Source: Burkholderiales bacterium (GTDB lineage Bacteria > Pseudomonadota > Gammaproteobacteria > Burkholderiales > Burkholderiaceae_E). Taken from it: a stretch of 64,000 bases of DNA. The first letter of the stretch is position 1. Each line of letters opens with the position of its first letter. Location of the stretch: positions 20,114-84,113 of the forward strand of contig JAPLQE010000017.1 in assembly GCA_026399835.1 (NCBI GenBank), in the 5' to 3' direction. The translations under genes were made by a program, and so were the position numbers. Positions 47,197 through 56,270 of this stretch are shown one piece after another. The notes under the pieces were generated by a model, which was not told the DNA's origin, did not search any database, and saw only the letters and a list, made by a program, of their open reading frames with translations.

Positions 47197-48045
47197 TCAG
47201 AAGCCGACCTGCAGCGACACGAACGGGCCGCTGAAGCGGTACTCGATGCCGCCGACCCAGCGCGGCCGCGTGATGTCGAGCGTGTAGTCGACGTACCGGT
47301 AGCCGATCGACACGCCGGCCCGGTCGCTGAACCGGTAGCCGAGCGCCGCCATCAGGTTCACCAGGCCGCCGTCGTAGTCGCCGTAGCTCAGCGTGAAGTA
47401 GTCGATGCGGGCCTGGACCGACCACTCGCGCGTGAAGTCGTGCTTGCCGTAGAGCCCGAGGGTGGGCAGCGGCACCAGCGCGTCCTGGGCTTCGGCGCTG
47501 CTGCCGGCCGAGGCGCCGCCGACGGCGGCCTGCGCGGCGAGGCCGAGCTTGAATCGCGTCACGTGCAGGCCGAGCGTCGCGCCGAGCTCGGTCTGCGCGG
47601 TGCGCAGGGCCGACCAGCCCGCGCTCAGCCGGAAGATGTCCGAGTCGAACGCGCTGTTCAGTGTCGCGCTCGCCGGGAAGGTCGTCTGGCCGAACGCGAT
47701 CTCGCGCGAGATCGCCTGCGTGCCGGCGCGGCGCAGCGAGAAGTACTCGAACTCGACGCGCCAGTCGCCGCCCAGCCGCGCGCCGGCGGTGAACCAGGGC
47801 AGGGTCTTTCGCGAGGCGAGGCCCAGCTCGTCCTCGAAGCTGACCGTGGTGCCGGGCCGCGAGCCCACCAGCAGGTCGGAGCGGGCCGAGGACTCGATGG
47901 TCGGCCGGTAGCCGGCGATGTGGACCCAGTAGCCGTCGTCGCGGTGCTGGGCGAAGGCGCCCGATGCGGCGAGGCCCAGTGACAGCGCACACGCGGCGCG
48001 CACGTGCGGGAACGACGAAGCTGGGGTCAAGGGCGTCTCCTCCAT
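47197..48045 (-). CDS. Outer-membrane beta-barrel protein
   Basis: A 282-residue exported protein with a signal peptide (about residues 10-33, ending SGAFA) and amphipathic strands ending in a C-terminal Phe (FSGPFVSLQVGF). YWVHIAGYRPTIESSARSDL and the repeated GYRFSD/GYRYVDY strands resemble the large group of 8- to 12-strand barrels of unknown function. It lies 16 nt upstream-side of the OYE gene on the minus strand, so the two may be co-transcribed. Confidence 0.75.
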   Translation of the reverse strand: MEETPLTPASSFPHVRAACALSLGLAASGAFAQHRDDGYWVHIAGYRPTIESSARSDLLVGSRPGTTVSFEDELGLASRKTLPWFTAGARLGGDWRVEFEYFSLRRAGTQAISREIAFGQTTFPASATLNSAFDSDIFRLSAGWSALRTAQTELGATLGLHVTRFKLGLAAQAAVGGASAGSSAEAQDALVPLPTLGLYGKHDFTREWSVQARIDYFTLSYGDYDGGLVNLMAALGYRFSDRAGVSIGYRYVDYTLDITRPRWVGGIEYRFSGPFVSLQVGF

Positions 48046-48222
48046 GGGGTCGGTCGGCCCGGTCCGCGCAACGGCCTGGCTCGACCTGCAGGGTAGCCGA
48101 CGCCCGAGCGCATCGCGACCCCGAGCGGCGCCGGTGCCGGGCCGACGCGGCCGGATCGGAACGCCCGTCGCCCCGCCCGCTATCATGCGGGTGGACCGCC
48201 GCTTCCCGCGCCGCCCGCCACC

Positions 48223-49026
48223 ATGTCCCGCCTCCCGCCCAAGCCCCCCAGGTCCCCGCAGCCGGTCGCCGACCGCGCCGCGAACCACGTCAACCCCGAC
48301 CATCCGCGCCTGTCCAAGCGGATGGGCGAGCTCGGCCTGTGCTCGCGCCGAGAGGCCGACGACTGGATCGCCCGGGGGTGGGTGAAGGTCGACGGGCGCG
48401 TCGTCAGCGAGCTCGGCACGCGCGTCTCGCCGCAGGCGCGCATCGAGGTCGAGCGGGCCGCCGCGCGCCAGCAGGCCGAGCGGGTGACGATCCTGCTGAA
48501 CAAGCCGATCGGCTTCGTGTCCGGGCAGGCCGAGGACGGCTACCGGCCGGCCGCGGTGCTGCTGCGCCCCGAGAACCGCTGGGCCGAGGATCCGTCGCCC
48601 ACCCGCTTCGACCCGACGCACCTGCGGGGCCTGGCGCCCGCCGGACGCCTCGACATCGACTCGACCGGGCTGCTGGTGTTCACGCAGGACGGGCGCATCG
48701 CCAAGCACCTGATCGGCAGCGAATCCGAGGTCGAGAAGGAGTACCTGGTGCGGGTCGAGGGCCGGCTGCCCGAGCGCGGCATGGCGCTGCTGCGCCACGG
48801 GCTCGAGCTCGATGGCGTGACGCTGCGCCCCGCCGAGGTCTCGTGGCTCCACGACGACCAGCTGCGCTTCGTGCTGCGCGAAGGCCGCAAGCGGCAGATC
48901 CGCCGCATGTGCGAGGCCGTCGGCCTCGCGGTGACCGGCCTCAAGCGCGTGCGCAGCGGCGGCGTGCCGCTCGGTGCGCTGCCGGTGGGCCAATGGCGCT
49001 ATCTGCGCCGAGACGAGAGGTTCTGA
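48223..49026 (+). CDS. rluF: RluF-like 23S rRNA pseudouridine synthase
   Basis: A 267-residue RsuA/RluB-type enzyme. An S4 RNA-binding domain (RLSKRMGELGLCSRREADDWI, about 29-80) is followed by the catalytic motif AGRLDIDSTGLLVFT with Asp144, and EGRKRQIRRMCEAVGLAVTGLKR near the end. The LNKPIGFVSGQ and SRREADDWIARGWVKVDG pattern suits RluF (U2604 of 23S rRNA) better than RsuA. It is one of a pair with the methyltransferase gene, whose GTG follows the stop directly. Confidence 0.85.
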   Translation: MSRLPPKPPRSPQPVADRAANHVNPDHPRLSKRMGELGLCSRREADDWIARGWVKVDGRVVSELGTRVSPQARIEVERAAARQQAERVTILLNKPIGFVSGQAEDGYRPAAVLLRPENRWAEDPSPTRFDPTHLRGLAPAGRLDIDSTGLLVFTQDGRIAKHLIGSESEVEKEYLVRVEGRLPERGMALLRHGLELDGVTLRPAEVSWLHDDQLRFVLREGRKRQIRRMCEAVGLAVTGLKRVRSGGVPLGALPVGQWRYLRRDERF

Positions 49027-50256
49027 GTGACGAGCGACACACCGGCTGCGGCCGCGACCGATCTCCCCGTGATCCGCTGGAGCGAGGAGGGCATCGAGCA
49101 TGCGGCGCGCTGGCGCTCCGAGCGCGGCGCGCCGCCTCCGAAGAGCGTGGCGATCGCCGACGACACGATGTCCGCGGACGCGGCCTACGGCCTGGCCTGT
49201 CAGGGCGTGGCGCTGCTGTGGCGCGGCGACTTCCAGAACGCCCGCCAGATGCTGACCGCGCTGGCCACCCGCGCCGACCGCAAGCCGCGGCGCGCGGTGA
49301 AGGCCGGCAAGGCCGCCAAGGGCGGCCAGGACGGTCCGTCCGCGCAGGCCGTCGAAGCCCCGGCGAAGTCGCCGGTCGAGCGCTTCAACCTGCAGCGCCA
49401 GGCCCGCTCGCAGCGCGCCCGCACGCTCGGCATGCTGCTGATCCCGCTCGAGGACGGCCACGCGATCCCGCTGCGGCGCGCGCCCGACCTGAAGCGCGCC
49501 TGCACCGAGGCCTGGGGCCCGGCCGACGGCCCGTCGGTGGTCTCGATGCGCGAGCTGCTCGGCGTGAACGGCGCGCACGAGTGGCGCGCCAACGGCATCG
49601 AGGTGCCCGCGATCGGTGCGCGCATCCATCCGCACTACGGCGTGTTCGCGCCGACCCGCGCCGAGTACGTCGAGCTGGTGGCGAAGGCGCCGCTGCCGCG
49701 TGCGGCCGCCGCGCTCGGCACCGCCTTCGACGTCGGCACCGGCACCGGCGTGCTGGCAGCCGTCCTCGCGAAGCGCGGGCTCGCGAGGATCGTCGCGACC
49801 GACATGGATCCGCGGGCGCTCGCCTGCGCCCGCGAGAACGTCGAGCGCCTCGGCCTCGGCGAGCGCGTGGCGGTCGTGCAGGCCGACCTGTTCCCCGAGG
49901 GCCGTGCCGAGCTCGTCGTCTGCAACCCGCCGTGGGTGCCCGCGCGCCCGAGCTCGCCGCTCGAGCACGGCGTCTACGACGGCGACGGCCGCATGCTCAA
50001 GGGCTTCCTGGCCGGCCTCGCCGCGCACCTCGCACCCGGCGGCGAGGGCTGGCTGATCCTGTCCGACCTCGCCGAGCTCCTCGGCCTGCGCACCCGCGCC
50101 GAACTGCTCGCGACGATCGAGGCCGCGGGCCTGAAGGTGCTCGACCGCATCGACGTCAGGCCCGCGCACAAGCGGGCCTTCGACGCGACCGATCCGCTGC
50201 ACGCGGCGCGCTCGCGCGAGACCACCTCGCTCTGGCGCCTCGCCGCCGTGTCCTGA
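49027..50256 (+). CDS. Class I SAM-dependent methyltransferase (HemK/RsmC-like)
   Basis: A 409-residue protein. The N-terminal 190 residues are not recognised. The C-terminal part has the AdoMet loop FDVGTGTGVLAAVLA (about 236-250) and NPPW at 300-303 in VVCNPPWVPARPSS, the active-site motif of methyltransferases acting on glutamine or exocyclic adenine/guanine amines. The target could be a ribosomal component, given the RluF-like gene immediately before it. GTG start directly after the rluF stop. Confidence 0.82.
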   Translation: MTSDTPAAAATDLPVIRWSEEGIEHAARWRSERGAPPPKSVAIADDTMSADAAYGLACQGVALLWRGDFQNARQMLTALATRADRKPRRAVKAGKAAKGGQDGPSAQAVEAPAKSPVERFNLQRQARSQRARTLGMLLIPLEDGHAIPLRRAPDLKRACTEAWGPADGPSVVSMRELLGVNGAHEWRANGIEVPAIGARIHPHYGVFAPTRAEYVELVAKAPLPRAAAALGTAFDVGTGTGVLAAVLAKRGLARIVATDMDPRALACARENVERLGLGERVAVVQADLFPEGRAELVVCNPPWVPARPSSPLEHGVYDGDGRMLKGFLAGLAAHLAPGGEGWLILSDLAELLGLRTRAELLATIEAAGLKVLDRIDVRPAHKRAFDATDPLHAARSRETTSLWRLAAVS

Positions 50257-50275
50257 GCCGGGCGCCGCTCCGGCT
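50256..50275 (+). terminator. Hairpin after the methyltransferase gene
   Basis: AGCCGG (50256-50261) pairs with CCGGCT (50270-50275), beginning at the last base of the stop codon. It would separate the rluF-methyltransferase pair from the arsenic operon promoter. Confidence 0.4.
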
Positions 50276-50301
50276 GTCATCCCGGTGACATCTTTGCTCG
50301 C

Positions 50302-50330
50302 TATATTTCGAGTTCTCTAGAACACTCGAA
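50302..50330 (+). promoter_or_regulatory. Arsenic operon promoter/operator (putative ArsR site)
   Basis: TATATT (50302-50307) looks like a -10 element. It runs into a perfect 7-bp inverted repeat, TTCGAGT (50307-50313) and ACTCGAA (50324-50330), with a second, inner near-palindrome GTTCTCTAGAAC (50312-50323). The A+T-rich palindrome stands about 40 nt before the first gene of the arsenic operon, where ArsR repressors bind. No clear -35 at 16-18 nt spacing is seen, so the promoter part is less certain than the operator. Confidence 0.65.
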
Positions 50331-50369
50331 AGCCGGATCGGCGAGCGCCGTGCCCCGGCTCGGCCAGCC

Positions 50370-51413
50370 ATGCGTGTGGGCATCAACGGAATGGGCCGGA
50401 TCGGCCGACTCGCCCTGCGGGCCGCGTTCGGTGCGGCGGAGCGCGGCGCAGACGATCCCCGCGCGGGCAATCGCCTCGACGTCGTCCACGTCAACGAGAT
50501 CAAGGGCGGGGCCCCCGCCACCGCGCACCTGCTCACCTTCGATTCGGTGCAGGGCCGCTGGCGGGCCGACATCGCGGCCGAGGGCGAGGACGGCGTGCGC
50601 ATCGGCGAGCGGCGCCTGCGGTTCACCTCGCAGGCGAGTCCGGCCGAGATCCCGTGGGGCGAGCTCGGGGTGGACCTCGTGCTCGAATGCACCGGCAGGT
50701 TCCTCACGCCCGAGACGCTGCAGGGCCACCTCGACCGCGGCGCGAAGCGGGTGATCGTCGCCGCGCCGGTCAAGGTCGGCGACGTGCTCAACATCGTCGT
50801 GGGCGTCAACGACGGCCTGTACGACCCCGCCCGCCACCGCATTGTCACCGCCGCGTCGTGCACGACGAACTGCCTCGCGCCGGTGGTCAAGGTCGTGCAC
50901 GAGGCGATCGGCATCCGCCACGGACAGATCACGACCATCCACGATCCGACCAATACCAACCTGGTCGTCGATGCGCCCCACAAGGACCTGCGCCGGGCAC
51001 GCAGCGCCCTGCTCAGTCTGGCCCCGACCACCACCGGCAGCGCGACCGCGATCGCGCTGATCTATCCGGAGCTCAAGGGCAAGCTGAACGGTCATGCCGT
51101 GCGCGCGCCGGTGCTCAACGCCTCGCTGACCGACTGCGTGTTCGAAATGAAGCGCGAGACCTCGGCGGCCGAGGTCAACGCCCTGTTCGAGGCGGCCTCG
51201 CGCGGGGCGCTCGCCGGCATCCTCGGCTACGAGGCGCGGCCGCTCGTCAGCGCCGACTACGCGCGCGACACCCGCAGCGCCATCGTCGATGCGCTGTCGA
51301 CGCTGGTCACCGACGGCACGCTGCTCAAGGTCTACGCCTGGTACGACAACGAGATGGGCTACGCCTGCCGGATGGTCGACCTCGCCTGCCTGATGCAGGC
51401 CCGCGGCGTGTGA
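50370..51413 (+). CDS. ArsJ-associated glyceraldehyde-3-phosphate dehydrogenase
   Basis: A 347-residue GAPDH-family enzyme: NAD-binding [13 protein letters not shown] (5-17), catalytic Cys164 in [11 protein letters not shown], and the C-terminal [15 protein letters not shown]. Small insertions ([19 protein letters not shown]) and its place directly before arsJ identify the arsenic-operon type. It joins arsenate to glyceraldehyde-3-phosphate to give 1-arseno-3-phosphoglycerate, which ArsJ expels. Glycolytic GAPDH is normally encoded elsewhere. It is the first gene after the palindromic operator. Confidence 0.9.
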   Translation: MRVGINGMGRIGRLALRAAFGAAERGADDPRAGNRLDVVHVNEIKGGAPATAHLLTFDSVQGRWRADIAAEGEDGVRIGERRLRFTSQASPAEIPWGELGVDLVLECTGRFLTPETLQGHLDRGAKRVIVAAPVKVGDVLNIVVGVNDGLYDPARHRIVTAASCTTNCLAPVVKVVHEAIGIRHGQITTIHDPTNTNLVVDAPHKDLRRARSALLSLAPTTTGSATAIALIYPELKGKLNGHAVRAPVLNASLTDCVFEMKRETSAAEVNALFEAASRGALAGILGYEARPLVSADYARDTRSAIVDALSTLVTDGTLLKVYAWYDNEMGYACRMVDLACLMQARGV

Positions 51414-51429
51414 GCGGACGGAGCGGGCG

Positions 51430-52683
51430 ATGAACGAGGGGACCCGCAACTACGCGACCGTCACCGCGGCCTACTGGGGCTTCACGCTCACCGACGGCGC
51501 GCTGCGGATGCTGGTGCTGCTGCACTTCTATCGGCTGGGCTACTCGCCGTTCACGCTGGCCTTCCTGTTCCTGCTCTACGAGGCCGCCGGCATCCTGGCC
51601 AACCTCGTCGGCGGCTGGCTGGCGACCCGCTACGGCATCGCGCGGATGCTCGCGGTGGGGCTGTCGACGCAGATCGCCGGCTTCCTGCTGCTGTCGGCGC
51701 TGTCGCCCGACTGGAGCGTGGCGATGTCGGTGGCCTGGGTCGTCGTCGCGCAAGGCATCTGCGGCGTGGCCAAGGACCTGACCAAGACCGCCAGCAAGTC
51801 CGCGATCAAGCTGACCGCGGGCAGCGCCTCGGGCCAGCTCTTCAGGTGGGTGGCGTTCTTCACCGGCAGCAAGAACGCGATGAAGGGCGTCGGCTTCTTC
51901 GCGGGCGGACTGCTGCTGCAGGCGCTTGGTTTCCAGGCGGCGCTGTGGACCATGGCCGGCCTGCTGGCGCTGGTGCTGGCGGGGGTCCTCGCCTGGGTGC
52001 CGCCGCTGATGGGGCGCGCCAAGGCGTCGAAGTCGGCGCGCGAGCTGTTCGCCAAGCACCGTGGCATCAACCTGCTGGCGGCCGCGCGCGTGGCGCTCTT
52101 CGGCGCCCGCGACGTCTGGTTCGTCGTCGGTGTCCCGGTGTTCCTCTACTCGGCGGGCTGGACCTTCACGATGGTCGGCGCCTTTCTCGCGCTGTGGACC
52201 ATCGGGTACGGGCTGGTGCAGGCGGCGGCCCCTGCGCTCGTGCGCCGCAGCGCCGACGGCCTGTCCGCCGAGGTGCCGGCCGCGCGCCTGTGGTCCGGGC
52301 TGCTGGCCATCGTGCCGATCGGACTGGCCGCGCTCGTCCTGGCCGAGGTCGACCACCTCGAGTGGGTGGTGGTCGCCGGGCTGGGCCTCTTCGGCATCGC
52401 GTTCGCGGTCAACTCGTCCGTGCACTCGTACCTGATCCTCGCGTACGCCGGCTCCGAGAAGGCCGCCGAGGACGTCGGCTTCTACTACGCCGCGAACGCG
52501 CTCGGCCGCTTCCTCGGCACGCTGATGTCCGGGGTGCTGTACCAGTGGGGCGGTCTCGTCTGGTCGCTGGCCGGCTCGGCGGCGATGCTCGTCGCCTGCT
52601 GGCTGGTCACGCTCGCACTCCCGACCTCCGTACCCGCGCGCCTCGGCGCGACACCTCGCCCCGCCCCTCAGCCGGAGTCCTGA
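51430..52683 (+). CDS. arsJ: Organoarsenical efflux MFS transporter ArsJ
   Basis: A 417-residue major facilitator with 11-12 helices. NYATVTAAYWGFTLTDGALRMLVLLHF, then GICGVAKDLTKTASKSAIK, then FTGSKNAMKGVGFF match ArsJ closely. It exports 1-arseno-3-phosphoglycerate, which decays outside to arsenate and 3-phosphoglycerate, giving arsenate resistance without reduction. It starts 16 nt after the GAPDH gene, and the pair is the known functional unit. Confidence 0.93.
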   Translation: MNEGTRNYATVTAAYWGFTLTDGALRMLVLLHFYRLGYSPFTLAFLFLLYEAAGILANLVGGWLATRYGIARMLAVGLSTQIAGFLLLSALSPDWSVAMSVAWVVVAQGICGVAKDLTKTASKSAIKLTAGSASGQLFRWVAFFTGSKNAMKGVGFFAGGLLLQALGFQAALWTMAGLLALVLAGVLAWVPPLMGRAKASKSARELFAKHRGINLLAAARVALFGARDVWFVVGVPVFLYSAGWTFTMVGAFLALWTIGYGLVQAAAPALVRRSADGLSAEVPAARLWSGLLAIVPIGLAALVLAEVDHLEWVVVAGLGLFGIAFAVNSSVHSYLILAYAGSEKAAEDVGFYYAANALGRFLGTLMSGVLYQWGGLVWSLAGSAAMLVACWLVTLALPTSVPARLGATPRPAPQPES

Positions 52684-52684
52684 C

Positions 52685-53179
52685 ATGTCCTTGCGCGTCC
52701 ACACGGTGCTGTTCATCTGCTCGCACAACTCGGCCCGCTCGATCATGGCCGAGGGCATCCTCGACAGCCTGGCCGGCGGCCGCTTCGTCGCGTACTCGGC
52801 CGGCAGCCACCCGGCGGGCGAGGTGCACCCGCTGGCGCTCGCGACCCTCGAGTCGATGCGCATGTCGACCGAGGGCTTCCGCAGCAAGGACTGGTCGGAG
52901 TTCGCCGCGCCCGGCGCCCCCGGCCTCGATTTCGTCTTCACCGTCTGCGACACCGCGGCGGGCGAGGTCTGTCCGGTCTGGCCCGGACAGCCGCTGACCG
53001 CCCACTGGGGCGTCGCCGACCCGGCCGCCTTCCGCGGCTCCGAGGCCGAGACCCGCCAGTGCTTCCGTGACACGGCGATCGTGCTCAAGCGGCGCATCGA
53101 GTTCCTGCTCGCGCTGCCGCTCGCCTCGCTCGACCGGCTCGCGATCCAGCGTGCGGTCGACGACATCGGACGGGGCTGA
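52685..53179 (+). CDS. arsC: Arsenate reductase ArsC (low-molecular-weight phosphatase type)
   Basis: A 164-residue reductase with the phosphatase-like loop CSHNSARS (Cys12 to Ser19) and a second Cys pair, Cys88 and Cys96 (VFTVCDTAAGEVCPVW), as in thioredoxin-linked ArsC. It reduces arsenate to arsenite by passing a disulphide from Cys12 to Cys88/Cys96. It starts 1 nt after the arsJ stop. Confidence 0.9.
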   Translation: MSLRVHTVLFICSHNSARSIMAEGILDSLAGGRFVAYSAGSHPAGEVHPLALATLESMRMSTEGFRSKDWSEFAAPGAPGLDFVFTVCDTAAGEVCPVWPGQPLTAHWGVADPAAFRGSEAETRQCFRDTAIVLKRRIEFLLALPLASLDRLAIQRAVDDIGRG

Positions 53180-53259
53180 ACCGCATCCGGCGCGACGCGG
53201 CCCGGCGAGCCGGACCCGTCGCCGCTTGCCGGAGCGCGACATTTCGAGGAAGTGGACAC

Positions 53260-53622
53260 ATGGAAGAGAACGATGCAGTCGTGATGCTCGCTGCCATGGC
53301 GCAGGGGATGCGGCTGCGCGTCTTCCGTGCGCTGGTCGGGGCCGCCCCCGCCGGCATGACGCCGGGGACGCTGTCGGCCCTGCTCGACGTCCCGGCCTCG
53401 ACGCTGTCGTTCCACCTCAAGGCGCTGCAGGCCGCGGGTCTGGTGACCCAGGAGCGCGACGGGCGGCACCTGATCTATCGGCCGTCGCTGGCGCGCATGA
53501 ACGCGCTGCTGGCCTACCTCACCGACCACTGCTGTCAGGGCGAGGGCGGCTGCGGGCCGGTGCGCGTCGCGCCGCCCGCCACGGTGCGCGGCCCCGCCCG
53601 GTCGGCGAAGACCTCCGCATGA
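53260..53622 (+). CDS. arsR: ArsR-family arsenic-responsive repressor
   Basis: A 120-residue winged-helix repressor: helix-turn-helix MTPGTLSALLDVPASTLSFHLKALQAAGLV (33-62) and wing QERDGRHLIYRP. It lacks the classic ELCVCDL motif; cysteines sit instead in the C-terminal tail, DHCCQGEGGC (Cys91, Cys92, Cys98), as in the C-terminal-Cys class of ArsR. It probably controls the palindrome at 50307-50330. It lies in the middle of the operon rather than first, with an 80-nt gap before it and GAGG upstream of the ATG. Confidence 0.9.
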   Translation: MEENDAVVMLAAMAQGMRLRVFRALVGAAPAGMTPGTLSALLDVPASTLSFHLKALQAAGLVTQERDGRHLIYRPSLARMNALLAYLTDHCCQGEGGCGPVRVAPPATVRGPARSAKTSA

Positions 53623-54704
53623 GTGCGGCCGCCGGTCCGGCGGGCGCGCCGCGGTCGGCGCCCCGCGCATCGATGAGTGTCTTCGAGCGCTGGCTGACCC
53701 TGTGGGTGGCCCTGTGCATCGTCGCCGGGATCGCGCTCGGGCAGGTGCTGCCCGGCCCGGTGCAGGCGGTCGGCCGAATGGAGATCGCCCGGGTCAACCT
53801 GCCGGTGGGGCTGCTGATCTGGGTGATGATCGTACCGATGCTGCTGAAGGTCGACTTCGGCGCGCTGCACCAGGTCGCCTCGCACTGGCGTGGCATCGGC
53901 GTGACGCTGTTCGTGAACTGGGCCGTCAAGCCGTTCTCCATGGCGCTGCTGGCGTGGCTCTTCGTGCGCCATGTGTTCGCGCCCTACCTGCCCGCCGCGC
54001 AGCTCGACAGCTACGTGGCCGGCCTGATCCTGCTGGCGGCCGCACCCTGCACGGCGATGGTGTTCGTCTGGAGCCGGCTGGTGGGCGGGCACCCGCTGTT
54101 CACGCTCTCGCAGGTCGCCCTCAACGACACGATCATGGTCTTCGCGTTCGCGCCGATCGTGGCGCTGCTGCTTGGACTGTCGTCGATCACCGTGCCCTGG
54201 GACACGCTGCTCGCCTCGGTGGTCCTGTACATCGTGGTGCCGGTCGTGCTCGCGCAGCGCTGGCGGCGTCGGCTGCTGGCCCGCGGGCCGGGCGCCCTCG
54301 AGGCGGTGCTGGCGCGGACCGGGCCGTGGTCGATCGCCGCGCTGCTCGCGACGCTGGTGCTGCTGTTCGCGTTCCAGGGCGAGGCGATCCTGCGTCAGCC
54401 GCTGGTGATCGCGATGCTCGCGGTGCCCATCCTGATCCAGGTCGTCTTCAATGCCTGGCTCGCCTACTGGCTGAACCGTCGCCTCGGCGAGGCGCATGCG
54501 GTCGCCTGTCCGTCGGCGCTCATCGGCGCGAGCAACTTCTTCGAGCTCGCGGTCGCCGCGGCGATCAGCCTGTTCGGCTTCGAGTCGGGGGCGGCGCTGG
54601 CGACCGTGGTGGGCGTGCTGATCGAGGTGCCGCTGATGCTGCTCGTCGTGCGCAGCGTGAACCGCAGCAAGGGCTGGTACGAATCGGGCCTGCGGCCCGG
54701 CTGA
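53619..54704 (+). CDS. acr3: Arsenite efflux transporter Acr3
   Basis: A 361-residue ten-helix carrier of the ACR3 family. FERWLTLWVALCIVAGIALG is the family N-terminus after a short extra head. The essential Cys is Cys144 in AAPCTAMVFVWS, and the late ACPSALIGASNFFELAVAAAIS helix is conserved. It exports arsenite using the proton gradient. The ATG overlaps the arsR stop. It works downstream of ArsC. Confidence 0.93.
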   Translation: MSAAAGPAGAPRSAPRASMSVFERWLTLWVALCIVAGIALGQVLPGPVQAVGRMEIARVNLPVGLLIWVMIVPMLLKVDFGALHQVASHWRGIGVTLFVNWAVKPFSMALLAWLFVRHVFAPYLPAAQLDSYVAGLILLAAAPCTAMVFVWSRLVGGHPLFTLSQVALNDTIMVFAFAPIVALLLGLSSITVPWDTLLASVVLYIVVPVVLAQRWRRRLLARGPGALEAVLARTGPWSIAALLATLVLLFAFQGEAILRQPLVIAMLAVPILIQVVFNAWLAYWLNRRLGEAHAVACPSALIGASNFFELAVAAAISLFGFESGAALATVVGVLIEVPLMLLVVRSVNRSKGWYESGLRPG

Positions 54705-54748
54705 ATCCGATCGCATCGGCCGGCGCGTGCCGGCCAGGGAGCGTTGTC

Positions 54749-56260
54749 GTGTCGAAGACCACCGGATCGTTCACATCGCGCCCGGCCACGTCCGCCGACC
54801 GGCCGGCCGTCGCGGGGCTGCTCGAGGCGCCCGGCCTGCCGGTCGCCGTCATCGGCGCGGGGCCGGTCGGGCTGGCCGCGGCGGCGCGACTGCTCGAGCG
54901 CGGCATCGAGCCGCTGGTGCTGGAGGCGGGCGCCTCGGTCGGCGCGAACCTGCTCGACTACGGCCATGTGCGCCTCTTCTCGCCCTGGCGCTTCGACGTC
55001 GATCCGGCGATCGCCGCCCGCCTCGAGGCAGGCGGCTGGCAGGCACCGCCCGCCGAGGACCTGCCGCTGGCGCGCGACGTCGTCGAGCGCGTGCTGCGGC
55101 CGTTCGCAGCGCTGCCCGAAGTGGCGCGCTGTCTGCGGCTCGGCACGCGGGTCATCGGCCTCGCCCGCGAGGGCTTCGACAAGACCCGGAGCGCCGGCCG
55201 CGAGTCGGCCCCGTTCGTGATCCGCGCACTGCAGGACGGCCGCCCGATCACGCTGCGCGCCCGGGCCGTGATCGACGCGAGCGGCACCTGGACGACGCCG
55301 AACCCGCTCGGCGCCGACGGCCTGCCCGCGCCGGGAGAGGCCGAGCACGCCAGCGCGATCGCCTACGGCGTGCCCGACGTCCTCGGGCGCGATCGCGCGC
55401 GCTATGCGGGCCGTCGCACGCTCGTGGTGGGCTCGGGCCATTCGGCGGCCAACGTGCTGCTCGACCTTGCCGCGCTCGCGCGCGAAGTGCCCGGCACACG
55501 GCTGGTGTGGGCCACGCGCACGAGCTCGCTCGCGCGCGCCTTCGGCGGCGGCGAGGCCGACGGCCTGCCCGCGCGCGGACAGCTCGGTGCATCGCTCGCG
55601 GCGCTGCATGCGGGCGGCGGGCTGGCGTTCTTCGGCGGCCTGCACCTGAGTGGCGTCTCGAGCGGCGCGACGGTGCCCGGTCCCGGGTCGGGTGGGCGCC
55701 CGACGCTCGTCGTGGAAGGCACGCTGCCCGATGGCCGTACCGAGCGCATCGAGGACATCGACCAGATTGTCTGCGCGACCGGGCAGCGGCCCGATCTGTC
55801 GACGACGCGCGAGCTGCGCGTGGGACTCGACCCGTGGCTCGAATCGGTCGCCGCGCTCGGGCCGCTGATCGACCCGAACCTGCACAGCTGCGGCACCGTG
55901 CGGCCTCACGGGCATCGAGAGCTCGGCCATCCCGAGCCGGGTCTCTACACCGTCGGCGTCAAGAGCTACGGCCGCGCGCCGACCTTCCTGATGGCGACTG
56001 GCTTCGAGCAGGTGCGCTCGGTGGTCGCGGCGATCGCGGGCGATCTCGCGGCCGCCGACCGTGTCGAGCTCGAGCTGCCGCAGACCGGCGTGTGCAGCGT
56101 CGGCGACACGGTGGCCCGAGCGGCCGATGTGCCCGAGGCGGCGTGCTGCGTGCCGTCCGCCGGCATCGTCGCCGCGCCGGAGGCGGTCGAGCCCGCCTGC
56201 CGCACGCCCGCGAAGGCCGTACGCGTGATTCCGGTCGCCGCACCGCGCTGCTGCGGCTGA
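54749..56260 (+). CDS. Arsenic-operon flavoprotein with cysteine-rich C-terminus
   Basis: A 503-residue FAD/NAD(P)-dependent monooxygenase-like protein. The FAD motif VIGAGPVGLAAA lies at 34-45, a second dinucleotide motif LVVGSGHSAANVLLDL follows near residue 230, and CATGQRPDLS near 350. Related flavoproteins (called ArsO in some operons) accompany arsenic genes with unclear function. The last 60 residues carry six cysteines (one, a CC pair, one, a final CC pair), suggesting arsenite or metal binding. GTG start at 54749 with GGGAG upstream, 45 nt after acr3. Confidence 0.8.
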   Translation: MSKTTGSFTSRPATSADRPAVAGLLEAPGLPVAVIGAGPVGLAAAARLLERGIEPLVLEAGASVGANLLDYGHVRLFSPWRFDVDPAIAARLEAGGWQAPPAEDLPLARDVVERVLRPFAALPEVARCLRLGTRVIGLAREGFDKTRSAGRESAPFVIRALQDGRPITLRARAVIDASGTWTTPNPLGADGLPAPGEAEHASAIAYGVPDVLGRDRARYAGRRTLVVGSGHSAANVLLDLAALAREVPGTRLVWATRTSSLARAFGGGEADGLPARGQLGASLAALHAGGGLAFFGGLHLSGVSSGATVPGPGSGGRPTLVVEGTLPDGRTERIEDIDQIVCATGQRPDLSTTRELRVGLDPWLESVAALGPLIDPNLHSCGTVRPHGHRELGHPEPGLYTVGVKSYGRAPTFLMATGFEQVRSVVAAIAGDLAAADRVELELPQTGVCSVGDTVARAADVPEAACCVPSAGIVAAPEAVEPACRTPAKAVRVIPVAAPRCCG

Positions 56261-56270
56261 TCGATCCGCC

